Shown: positions 26,701 through 35,195 of the stretch, piece by piece | Numbering within the stretch: the first letter of the stretch is position 1 | Layout: the number at the start of each line of letters is the position of its first letter | NCBI GenBank assembly: GCA_041398785.1 | Contig: JAWKUA010000019.1 | Span: forward strand, 96,659 to 160,658 | DNA from: Planctomycetaceae bacterium | GTDB taxonomy: Bacteria > Planctomycetota > Planctomycetia > Planctomycetales > Planctomycetaceae | Length of the DNA: 64,000 bases | Direction of reading: 5' to 3' | Notes under the pieces: model-generated | The model's input: the letters and a program-made list of their open reading frames with translations, nothing else | Told to the model about the DNA's origin: nothing | Databases searched by the model: none | Translations under genes and position numbers: made by a program

Positions 26701-28539
26701 GTGTTGAACAAATGGAAACTGCCGCTGGCGCTGTTTGCGGTCTGCGGCACTACGGCGATTGCCGGTGAGTGTTACCCCGTTTGCAGTCCGTGCAATACGT
26801 CCTGCACAAGTTCTTGTGGCAGCATCTGCGACACCGGATGCGGCACGGCGTCATGTGCGACAGCGTCGTGCGGCACAGCATCATGCGGTGGGAGCGGGTG
26901 TGCGTCTGCCGAATGTGGTCAGCAGTTCCAGACTGTCACGCGGACAATTATGGTCCCGCAGCAGTTCACGGAATCGCGAACGATCACAACGACGGAGTAC
27001 CGCCAGGAACAGCGGACTCGCAACTACACAGTCATGAAGCAGGTTCCCGTCACCGAAGAACGAACACGCACGTTCACCGTGATGGTTCCTCACCAGCGGA
27101 CCCGGGAAGAGACCTATACGGTGTCGGTTCCGATTCAGAAGAGCCGTGAGGAAACCTACACAATCATGGTGCCGACTCAGGAAGAGCGTCAGGCCACACG
27201 CACTGTCACCAAGACCGTTTTCGACGACCAGGAACAGTCGTACACGGTCATGATTTCGTCGCCGGAAGAACGTCAGGGAACTCGCACCGTCTGCAGGACT
27301 GTCTTCGACGAACAGCAGCAGACATACACCGTTCAGGTACCGACTCAGGAACAGCGTCAGGGAATCCGCACTGTCTGCAAGACGGTTTATGACGATCAGG
27401 AACTGAGCTACACCGTTCAGGTGCCGACTCAGGAACAGCGACAGGGAACGCGCACGATCTTCAAGACAGTCATGGAAGACAAGGAACAGAGCTACACAGT
27501 GCAGGTGCCTTATCAGGAAGAACAGACCGGAACTCGCACGCTTTGCAAGACGGTTCCGGTCACTCGAACCCGAACGGTTTGCCAGGATCTCGGTCACTGG
27601 GAAGAGCAGCCGATCTCGACATGTTCCGCCGGTTGCGGTGCAATTGAATCGTCGTGTGGCTCGTCCTGTGCTTCCGCCTGCGGTTCCGGCTGCGGCACCT
27701 CGTCCTGTGGTTCGTCGTCGTGCGGTTCTTCCTGCGGCGGTTGTTCGACCACGATTGCGTCGTGCGACAGCGGTTGTGGTTCCATCCAGACAGCCTGTGC
27801 AACACGGCGCGTCTGGGTTCCCAACGTCGTGCAGTCTCAGGTTGAGTACACAGCCTACGAACAGCAGCAGGTTCAGGAACAGTACACCTACAGCGTCACG
27901 AAGTATCGTCCCGAAACCAAGACTCGCACCATCCAGGTCGCTCGCCAGGTGACGGAAGAAGTCCCGTACACCTACACCACGACCGTGATGAAGCCGGAAA
28001 CCCGCACACGAACAGTGCGGACCGCGCGCCAGGTCAGCGAGCAGGTACCGTACACCTACACCACGACCGTGATGAAGTCGGAAGAACGGACTCGCACGAT
28101 TCAGGTCGCGCGTCAGGTTTCGGAGCAGGTGCCGTACACGTACACCGTGACGGTCTGCAAGCCGGAAACTCGCACCCGCACGATCCGCGTGGCTCGCCAG
28201 GTGACGGAAGAAGTCCCGTACACCTACACCACGACCGTGATGAAGCCGGAAGAACGCACTCGCACCGTCAACTTCACCGTTACGGAACAGCAGCAGAAAA
28301 CGCGGACGGTCAACTTCACGGAATGCGTCCCCGAAGAACGAACCCAGACCTACACCGTCACAAAGATCAACTGCGTCCCGGAAGAAAAGACCGAGACGTA
28401 CACGGTCAGCGTGCCGTTTCAGGTGCAGAAGGAAGTTCCTGTGACTGTCTGCCGCATGGTTCCGCAGACAATCACGGAACAGATCCCGGTTCAAAGCTGC
28501 GGCACATGCAGCTCGTGCCAGTCGACATGCTGCAACTAA
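26701..28539 (+). CDS. secreted Cys-rich YTV-repeat protein (cell-wall type)
   Basis: The GTG start follows AGAAGGAG by 6 bases; a TTG 11 codons earlier lacks a site. The 612 residues begin with a signal peptide (LNKWKLPLALFAVCGTTAIA). Three Cys-rich blocks of Cys-Gly-Ser-Thr composition (about residues 25-75, 300-365 and the last 15) bracket two arrays of YTV repeats. The first array repeats units like SYTVQVPTQEQRQGTRTV, the second units like VPYTYTTTVMKPETRTRT. Known: YTV domains are a planctomycete family found in very large, cross-linked, insoluble wall proteins. Inferred: this is a small member whose cysteines cross-link. A 60-base segment is repeated identically at 27940-27999 and 28192-28251. 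The gene ends in a strong terminator, as expected of a highly expressed structural protein. Confidence 0.9.
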   Translation: MLNKWKLPLALFAVCGTTAIAGECYPVCSPCNTSCTSSCGSICDTGCGTASCATASCGTASCGGSGCASAECGQQFQTVTRTIMVPQQFTESRTITTTEYRQEQRTRNYTVMKQVPVTEERTRTFTVMVPHQRTREETYTVSVPIQKSREETYTIMVPTQEERQATRTVTKTVFDDQEQSYTVMISSPEERQGTRTVCRTVFDEQQQTYTVQVPTQEQRQGIRTVCKTVYDDQELSYTVQVPTQEQRQGTRTIFKTVMEDKEQSYTVQVPYQEEQTGTRTLCKTVPVTRTRTVCQDLGHWEEQPISTCSAGCGAIESSCGSSCASACGSGCGTSSCGSSSCGSSCGGCSTTIASCDSGCGSIQTACATRRVWVPNVVQSQVEYTAYEQQQVQEQYTYSVTKYRPETKTRTIQVARQVTEEVPYTYTTTVMKPETRTRTVRTARQVSEQVPYTYTTTVMKSEERTRTIQVARQVSEQVPYTYTVTVCKPETRTRTIRVARQVTEEVPYTYTTTVMKPEERTRTVNFTVTEQQQKTRTVNFTECVPEERTQTYTVTKINCVPEEKTETYTVSVPFQVQKEVPVTVCRMVPQTITEQIPVQSCGTCSSCQSTCCN

Positions 28540-28568
28540 CGTAGTTGCAGACTTCGTCACATGAACAG

Positions 28569-28600
28569 AACCCCGTGACTTCGGTCACGGGGTTTCTTGT
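28569..28600 (+). terminator. intrinsic terminator of the YTV-protein gene
   Basis: AACCCCGTGAC (28569-28579) pairs perfectly over 11 bp with GTCACGGGGTT (28584-28594) around a TTCG tetraloop closed by C-G, followed by TCTTGT. It starts 30 bases after the stop codon. Confidence 0.93.
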
Positions 28601-28761
28601 TGCGCCGACACCTGTCGCATCCTGTGAACGCAGGTGACACACCGGGAAGAAGCCGGTACGTCCGCGCCCGTCCAGCGCTGACACAACCGGGTGTCGTGCC
28701 CGGCGCTGCGCAGACGGATCGATGCTGTTTGGGATTCTCGCGGAATCTGTCGAGTCGACGA

Positions 28762-29535
28762 TTATTCGACCTCGATGTCAGAAGGTTTGCTTCCCGCTGC
28801 CGTACGGACGGGAGCTTCCGACGATGTCTGAGATGCCGTGCGTACGCCAGAGATTGTCTGATCGGCCTGCACCAGCTTCACCAGGTCGTGCCGCTGCAGC
28901 ATTTCATAGATCGCGCCGCGGCCGGCATACAGACCGTGGTCCAGTTTGCGGTTTGCCGCGCTGCATACGCCAATCAGCCGTCCGGCGCTATCGAACAGTC
29001 CGCCGCCGGACCTGCCGTGAATTGGCGCAATGGCGCAGATCAGATGGTCCGCTCCCAGGTACAGATTGACGTCCCGCACGGAAATCTGCTGGGACGTCGG
29101 CCGTGCTCCGTTGTTGCACCCGATGCTCATCACCGGATCGCCTTTTGCGATTTCGTCCGAAGACAAATCAACCTGCGCGAACGGCAAGACTTTCATGGGA
29201 CGGATGGTAATCAGGCCGACATCGGAATCGATGTGGTGACCCACGATCTCACCCAGATAAATGCGGCTTTCGTCTTCGCCAAAGACGTCGACTTCAACCA
29301 GAGCGTCATCACCGGCGCGGTCCATGATGTGGGCACACGTCAGGACCAGAGCGTATCCGGGGCTGCTCTGGATAATCGTCCCGGAACCGACCTGAGTTCG
29401 GTCGGATTCTGTGATCCGAATTCGCACCGTGGCGGCCATCGGATTCCATTGTTCCGGTACTGAGCCGAGGTCATCCGCGGCAAAGAGTCCCGCGGGGACG
29501 GCAACGGCGAGCAGCGCAAACACGATTCGGGTCAT
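28762..29535 (-). CDS. exported trypsin-like serine protease
   Basis: The 257 residues start with a signal peptide (MTRIVFALLAVAVPAGLFAA). A chymotrypsin-fold domain follows with a complete triad: His69 in LVLTCAHIMD, Asp105 in HIDSDVGLI and Ser176 in IHGRSGGGLFDSAG. There is no PDZ domain, so it differs from DegP/HtrA. The last 40 residues are Ser/Thr-rich and probably disordered. AAGGAGG lies 5 bases before the ATG. It faces the YTV-protein gene convergently across the terminator. A role in processing exported proteins is plausible but unproven. Confidence 0.9.
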   Translation of the reverse strand: MTRIVFALLAVAVPAGLFAADDLGSVPEQWNPMAATVRIRITESDRTQVGSGTIIQSSPGYALVLTCAHIMDRAGDDALVEVDVFGEDESRIYLGEIVGHHIDSDVGLITIRPMKVLPFAQVDLSSDEIAKGDPVMSIGCNNGARPTSQQISVRDVNLYLGADHLICAIAPIHGRSGGGLFDSAGRLIGVCSAANRKLDHGLYAGRGAIYEMLQRHDLVKLVQADQTISGVRTASQTSSEAPVRTAAGSKPSDIEVE

Positions 29536-30113
29536 ACCGGCCTCCTTGCCGGAACGAGGGGACTGTCATGCTGTCATAGGTGTCGCAGGCAGGGCCTTCC
29601 TTGATCTTGGGGCGATTCAGGCGGAGTGTTTTGCGACACGTGAGAATTTGACGCAACGGCAGAATGTCGCCGATGGGAATGAAATCGCGGCGCTCCGGAA
29701 TCACAGCTCGGGAATTCGCGGCGAAATCGGCAGAGACTGCGGCACCGGCGGCCGATCACTGTGATCCGGCCAGAGTTTCCCGCGCGGCACACCCGGCGAA
29801 TATTGCCGACATTCCCGCGGAACGTTCTCGAGAACACGCGACGCAAAACTTCGTCAGCGGGTCGCCGTTATGAGGCGTGCGGCAGATGTGAGTTTACCGG
29901 CCAGACGTCGGGCGGTATCCCCGGTTCCCTGCAAACACAACCGCGGCTTGCGCTTTGTCAGGCATGGATCGGTGGGTCGTGTGCCACTGGCTGTGCCAGT
30001 GCTTTCCGGAGTGCAGGGCACTGGCACAGCCAGTGGCACACATCGATTCACGATGGACAGGGCGCTAGCGCCGTGCGGCTCGCGTGCAGGTAACGACTCA
30101 TCTGTCGCTCGTC
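29536..30113. other. intergenic region carrying a large palindrome
   Basis: The 578 bases between two minus-strand genes contain the 24-bp inverted repeat at 29979-30041 and no supported gene. Confidence 0.6.
29979..30041. repeat. perfect 24-bp inverted repeat, REP-like
   Basis: The arm at 29979-30002 (GTGTGCCACTGGCTGTGCCA and four more bases) is the exact reverse complement of 30018-30041, with a 15-base loop. Each arm is itself a hairpin, with CACTGGC and GCCAGTG around TGT. No T-run follows, so it is not an ordinary terminator. The form resembles dispersed REP or MITE-derived repeats. It lies between the protease gene and the 3' end of the DUF1501 gene. Confidence 0.85.
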
Positions 30114-31535
30114 TTACGAATCGATAACGTCCCGGACGACTCGCCCGTGGACATCGGTCAGGCGGAAGTCGCGGCCCTGAAAGCGGTGCGTGAGTTGTTC
30201 GTGATCGAAACCAAGCTGGTGCAGCAGTGTCGCGTGCAGGTCATGGACGTGAATGTGTTCGTCGATGACGGCAAACCCAAGTTCATCGGTCTTGCCGTAC
30301 AGCAGTCCCGGCCGGAAACCTCCTCCCGCGACCCACAGCGTAAACGCGTCGATGTGATGATCCCGACCGCCGACCTTTTCTTCGCGGACTTCGCCCATGG
30401 GAGTCCGACCGAATTCTCCGCCCCAGATCACGATCGTGTCTTCCAGCAGGCCGCGTTCCTTCAGGTCCAGCACCAGTGCGGCAGACGCCTGGTCGGTTTC
30501 GCGGCAGACCTGTTCCAGATCGCCGGTCAGCGTCTGTCCCTTGCCGCCGTGGTGGTCCCAGTCCGTGTGGTACAACTGCACAAAGCGGACACCGCGTTCG
30601 ACAAGCCGCCGTGCCAGCAGACAGTTGTTGGCAAAGGAATTCCTGCCGGGCTCCGCGCCGTAGGCCGTCAGTGTGGATTCTGATTCGGAGCCGATGTCCA
30701 TCAGTTCCGGAGCACTGCTCTGCATCCGAAATGCCATTTCATAGGCGTTGATGCGAGTGGAAATCTCCGGATCGCCGGTAACGTCGTAGCGTTCGCGGTT
30801 CAGCGTGCCGACCAGATCGAAGAATCGCCGCTGGTGTTCGGGGGTAATTCCCTCGGGGCTGGTCAGGTTCAGAATCGGGTCGCCGGTTCCTCGAAACGGA
30901 ACGCCCTGAAACGTGGAAGGCAGGAATCCCGAAGACCACAGTGCGTTGCCCGCGCGAGGACCTCGGGGACCGGACTGCAGCACGACGAAGCCGGGCAGAT
31001 CACGCGATTCGCTGCCCAGACCATACGTCACCCATGAACCCATGCTGGGACGGCCGGGCACCTGAAAACCAGTGTTCATGAACAGCTTCGCCGGCCCGTG
31101 ATTAAACACGTCCGTCGACATGCCTCGCAGCCAGCAGACTTCGTCGACGATCTTCCGGTGATGCGGCAGAAGTTCGCTGAGTTCCATGCCGCAGTCGCCA
31201 TAACGAGCGAAGCGGCGAATCGATCCCAGCAGCCGGGCTCCCTTCGGCAGAAACGCAAACCGTCGACCCTTTACCAGCGAATCGGGCGGCAACTGTCCGT
31301 GGTACTTTTTCAGCGCCGGTTTGTCTTCGAACAGTTCCAGATGGCTTGGTCCGCCGGCCATAAACAGATAGATGACGTTTTTCGCTCGCGGCGCGTGATG
31401 ACCCAGCCGCGGCGTCATGTCCTGGTGAGTGGCGGCTGCGGCGTCGCCAGCCAGCAGGCTGTGCAGAGCGATCGAACCGACGCTGAGTCCGGACGTCGAA
31501 AGGAACTGGCGGCGAGTGTTGTGGTCGGTCAGCAT
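30114..31535 (-). CDS. Tat-exported DUF1501 protein
   Basis: The protein has 473 residues from the ATG at 31535; the frame opens 56 codons earlier, but that stretch has no family sequence. A twin-arginine signal (NTRRQFLSTSGLSVG) starts at residue 6. Family segments are YLFMAGGPSHLELFEDKP, FNHGPAKLFMNTG, EDTIVIWGGEFGRTPMGE and the C-terminal HVHDLHATLLHQLGFDH. A GAGG lies about 11 bases before the start. It follows the DUF1549/1553 gene by 110 bases in the same direction, the usual partnership. Enzymatic activity is unknown. Confidence 0.92.
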   Translation of the reverse strand: MLTDHNTRRQFLSTSGLSVGSIALHSLLAGDAAAATHQDMTPRLGHHAPRAKNVIYLFMAGGPSHLELFEDKPALKKYHGQLPPDSLVKGRRFAFLPKGARLLGSIRRFARYGDCGMELSELLPHHRKIVDEVCWLRGMSTDVFNHGPAKLFMNTGFQVPGRPSMGSWVTYGLGSESRDLPGFVVLQSGPRGPRAGNALWSSGFLPSTFQGVPFRGTGDPILNLTSPEGITPEHQRRFFDLVGTLNRERYDVTGDPEISTRINAYEMAFRMQSSAPELMDIGSESESTLTAYGAEPGRNSFANNCLLARRLVERGVRFVQLYHTDWDHHGGKGQTLTGDLEQVCRETDQASAALVLDLKERGLLEDTIVIWGGEFGRTPMGEVREEKVGGRDHHIDAFTLWVAGGGFRPGLLYGKTDELGFAVIDEHIHVHDLHATLLHQLGFDHEQLTHRFQGRDFRLTDVHGRVVRDVIDS

Positions 31536-31645
31536 GGCAGGGTTGCCTCGAAAGTTGCCGAAGGAGGCCGTGTGGCAGGAGTGTTCGTGCGGCGGGACCG
31601 TTCGTGTAGCTGGAAAATTCGTGTGCGAACACAGTGCGATCGGGA

Positions 31646-34600
31646 CTACTCCCGTGTAATGAATTCGTCGGTATTGATCAGAGCCCGTGCGACGGCAGTC
31701 CACGATGCGGCTTCGGCGGCGGAAATCCCTTCCGGCAGTTCCCGGCCGACGATCTGCCTGGCCGCGTCGCTGTCGGCCGAAAAATGTTGAAGCTCGCTTT
31801 GGTAGAACTCCACAACGGCGCTTCGTTCCGAATCGGACGGCGAGCGCGAGAAGCAGGTTCTGTAGAGGTGTTCGATCCGTTCCTGAGTTCGTCCGGTGCC
31901 GGGAACATCCTGCAGCAGTTTCACGCCGGCACCGGCCGCCATTTCGATCAGGCCCTCATCGTTCGCCAGAGTCAGTGACTGCAGCGGCGTATTCGAACGA
32001 ACGCGAGCCGTGCAGACGGACTGAAAATCGGGTGAGTCAAACGTTGTCAGCATCGGATGGGGAGCACTGCGATAGAAGCGAGTGTACATCGTGCGACGAT
32101 AGCGGGCGGGGCCGGCGTCGGCTTTCCAGTTCTTGTTCTGCTGAGTAAACGCGTAGACTCCTTCGGGCTGCGGCGGCCGGACACTGGGACCGCCGATTCG
32201 ATTGTTTAGCAGGCCGCTGACACACAGGGCCGCGTCGCGCACGATTTCCGCTTCGAAGCGAAGTCGGTTCTGACGCAACAGAAGCTGGTTCAGCGGATCC
32301 ACCTGGCCGGCGCGATCCGCCGTAGGTGACTCGGCAACGCCAGCTCCGCCGGCAGCGTCCCGGCTGCTCACGCGTGATGACTGTCGGTACGTCGCGCTGG
32401 TGACGATCAGCCGGTGAAGCGACTTCCGCGACCAGCCGTCCTTCACGAATCGAAAGGCCAGCCAGTCCAGCAGTTCCGGATGCGTGGGGAATGATCCCTG
32501 AGTGCCGAAGTCGTTTTCGGTAACCACCAGGCCGGAGCCGAAAAACTTCAGCCAGGTGCGATTCACGAAGACTCTCGGCGTCAGCGGATTGTCCGCTCGA
32601 ACAAGCCACTTAGCGAGATCCAGACGAGTGGGCGTCTGACCTTCGGCAACCGACATGGCCGGGAAGATCGCCGGAACGTCGGCCGTCAGCGGCCCACTCT
32701 GAACGTCCGGTCGCAGAAAATCTCCGCGAATGAAGCGGTACGTCGTGCGGGGTTCCGCCAGATCCTTCATCACCATGCAGCGCGTTGATGAGCCAAAGCC
32801 GGCCGCTTCCCGCGCGGCTTTCAGATCCGCCTGAGCGGCCAGCAATTCCGTGTCCTGCTGCAGGAATGCTTCCGCGATCAAACGGTTCTGGTCATCGATG
32901 CGCTGCGAAGATTCCGTTTGCAGCGCCGCCACGACTTCCTGACTGGTCACCTGACCGGGTGTTTGGTCGGAAACATCCATGGCAAAACGCCCGATGTTGT
33001 AGAAGCCTTCCAGAGCCTGATGTTCCAGAGTCATAGCCAGCCGCGACCCGGCCTCCACCTGCAGCGGCGGATCGAAGACGTAGTACGCTTCGTGCCCGGC
33101 ATTCATTTTGACATCGGAACGGCCGGTGACGTTGATGGCCCATCCGCTGCCCGAGTTTCCGTCGATCGAATTCTGCACGGCGTGTCCGGCCTGATGGTGA
33201 GACGCCTGAGTCCTGGCGATGTCCACCAACTGCGCCCCGACTTTCACTCGAAAACCGGTCAGCACGAAGTTGCCGTTGTCGGCCAGTCCAGGACCATTCT
33301 TCGGCAGCGATTCGTGCGGCAGAACTCGCAGCCGAATCGCGGCCACGGACGTCAATTGCGGCAGCTCGCACGATACTTCGTACGTTTCCTTTTCGGCACC
33401 GCGGTCGGCGAGCAGCGACAGATCGTCAAGCAACTTCAGCTTCGCCGATCTCGCGCCGAATTCCACCGGACGCAGCGGCTGCCAGTCGATGGCGACCGGA
33501 GTCTGTTCGGATGCTGCCAGGTATTGCGTTTCCCACGATGTGCGGCGCTCCTGCTGAGTCGCCTGTAGTCGTTCAATTCGCTGCTGTGAATCCGTCAGAG
33601 CTTCGGCCAGTTTCGGCGGCAGCGGATCCAGCAGCAGTTCGTTCTCGCGAACTTCAACCGTCGGACCGACGTTGTTGACGTCTTCCGTTTGATTGAAGAA
33701 TGCAAACAGCCGAAAGAATTCCTCCTGAGTAATCGGGTCGAACTTGTGGCTGTGGCATTGAGCACAGCCGACCGTCAGTCCCAGCCACACGGCTCCCGTT
33801 GTGTTCACGCGGTCAATCACTTCTTCGTTGCGGAACTGTTCGTCGTCGGTACCGCCTTCTTCGTTGATCAGTGTGTTTCGATGAAATCCGGTGGCCACAA
33901 GCTGACCCTTCGTCGGGTGCGGCAACAGGTCTCCGGCAATCTGTTCAATCGTAAACGTGTCGAACGGCATGTCGTCGTTGATGGCTTTGATGACCCAGTC
34001 GCGATACGGCCACATCGTGCGGTCGCCGTCGATGGTGTAGCCGTTGGAGTCCGCGTATCGCGCCTGGTCCAGCCAGTGTCGCCCCCAGCGTTCGCCGTAG
34101 TGCGGACTGGCCAGAAGATCGTCGACAAGCTGTTCGTAAGCGGCATCGGACGGATCAGCGACAAACGCTTCCACCACTTCGGGCGAAGGCAGCAGCCCAA
34201 CCAGATCAATATACAGCCGTCGCACAAGAGTCGCCGGATCGGCCTGCCGGGAAGGCTGCAAGCCGCTGGCCCGCAGCTTTTGAACGATGAAGGCATCGAC
34301 GCCGTTGCGAACGTACCTGGCCGATTCCGGGTCGACGTTCGGCGGTGCGACGTCCGCGACCGGCTGGAAGGCCCAGTGATCGTCGTAGGTGGCTCCCTGT
34401 TCGATCCAGCGGTGCAGAAGTTTTCGTTCTTCGTCGGTCAGCCGTTTTCTGGTTGCGGCGGGAGGCATCCGAATCGATTCATCGTCGGCGGAAATGCGTT
34501 CGATCAGCAGGCTATTATCGGGAGCACCGGGGACGATCGCCGCGGATCCATCACGATCGGCGACGGCCGTGTTGCGCTGATCCAGCCGCAGGTCTGCTTC

Positions 34601-34801
34601 ACGGGCTCCGGCATCGGGACCATGACACTGAAAGCAGTTGTCCGCCAGAATGCGTCGAATGTCGCGGTTCCACGACACGCGATCACTGTTCGGCGCGGAC
34701 CTTCCACTGTGGGTGTCATCCGCGTATGTCGCGTTTAACGAAATCGCCGCTGAGTAACCTGCGACGACCAGCACGACGTGAACGATTCTCAGCAATGCCA
34801 T
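31646..34801 (-). CDS. PSCyt1-DUF1549-DUF1553 exported protein, long form
   Basis: The 1051 residues start with a signal peptide (MALLRIVHVVLVVAGYSAAI and beyond). PSCyt1 has a CFQCHGPD haem motif near residue 56. DUF1549 includes SPHYGERWGRHWLDQARYAD and CAQCHSHKFDPITQEEFF near residues 250-390. The region at about 430-640 is beta-rich and absent from the homologue at 5874-8414; it resembles a carbohydrate-binding or concanavalin-like insert. DUF1553 forms the C-terminal part (FVNRTWLKFFGSGLVVTENDFG). It heads a two-gene unit with DUF1501. Polysaccharide or glycoside binding by the insert is an inference. Confidence 0.92.
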   Translation of the reverse strand: MALLRIVHVVLVVAGYSAAISLNATYADDTHSGRSAPNSDRVSWNRDIRRILADNCFQCHGPDAGAREADLRLDQRNTAVADRDGSAAIVPGAPDNSLLIERISADDESIRMPPAATRKRLTDEERKLLHRWIEQGATYDDHWAFQPVADVAPPNVDPESARYVRNGVDAFIVQKLRASGLQPSRQADPATLVRRLYIDLVGLLPSPEVVEAFVADPSDAAYEQLVDDLLASPHYGERWGRHWLDQARYADSNGYTIDGDRTMWPYRDWVIKAINDDMPFDTFTIEQIAGDLLPHPTKGQLVATGFHRNTLINEEGGTDDEQFRNEEVIDRVNTTGAVWLGLTVGCAQCHSHKFDPITQEEFFRLFAFFNQTEDVNNVGPTVEVRENELLLDPLPPKLAEALTDSQQRIERLQATQQERRTSWETQYLAASEQTPVAIDWQPLRPVEFGARSAKLKLLDDLSLLADRGAEKETYEVSCELPQLTSVAAIRLRVLPHESLPKNGPGLADNGNFVLTGFRVKVGAQLVDIARTQASHHQAGHAVQNSIDGNSGSGWAINVTGRSDVKMNAGHEAYYVFDPPLQVEAGSRLAMTLEHQALEGFYNIGRFAMDVSDQTPGQVTSQEVVAALQTESSQRIDDQNRLIAEAFLQQDTELLAAQADLKAAREAAGFGSSTRCMVMKDLAEPRTTYRFIRGDFLRPDVQSGPLTADVPAIFPAMSVAEGQTPTRLDLAKWLVRADNPLTPRVFVNRTWLKFFGSGLVVTENDFGTQGSFPTHPELLDWLAFRFVKDGWSRKSLHRLIVTSATYRQSSRVSSRDAAGGAGVAESPTADRAGQVDPLNQLLLRQNRLRFEAEIVRDAALCVSGLLNNRIGGPSVRPPQPEGVYAFTQQNKNWKADAGPARYRRTMYTRFYRSAPHPMLTTFDSPDFQSVCTARVRSNTPLQSLTLANDEGLIEMAAGAGVKLLQDVPGTGRTQERIEHLYRTCFSRSPSDSERSAVVEFYQSELQHFSADSDAARQIVGRELPEGISAAEAASWTAVARALINTDEFITRE

Positions 34802-35195
34802 GACACCACGGTCCGCCAGGATTCAGGAATTCGCGGCCATCGGCGTGATTCGCAGCCGCGTTTGACAGTCGTCAGCAGACGTTCTGCAGGCGTTCAAGGT
34901 ATCCCCAATTGCGGTGCGTAGCAACTTCCGACCGGCAATCACCGACTACCGTCACGTTGCCTGGGCGGCGGCCCTCGTGCCTGTTGTCAGCCGATCTGTC
35001 GCCGGGAATTGGTTCTCTGCTGTGGGCAACGAAATTCTGGCGTATTCCATCGGGTCGGTGGCGCTGTAGACTTCCTGAGTCCGGTTCGCCTGCTCATGTT
35101 GAGGCAGGTTTTTCGATCCACCGCCAATTTGCCGCGCTGTCGCCTCGGATCAAACGACGGAACGGGTTGACTCGAACAAAGACGGAAGTCTCCGC
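34802..35195. other. divergent intergenic region, promoters expected
   Basis: Between the minus-strand DUF1549/1553 gene and glnD. GGAA at 35184-35187 serves the GTG start at 35196. No gene, repeat or hairpin of note is seen. Confidence 0.5.

Noticed and set aside
27070..28300. CRISPR-like regular repeats
   Set aside because: The periodicity is of coding YTV units in a continuous frame, with no constant repeat and unique spacer structure.
26881..28560. Minus-strand frame of 559 codons antisense to the YTV gene
   Set aside because: It is the periodic shadow of the repeats; its product is Arg/His/Leu-rich and repeats in step with the YTV units, with no ribosome binding site.
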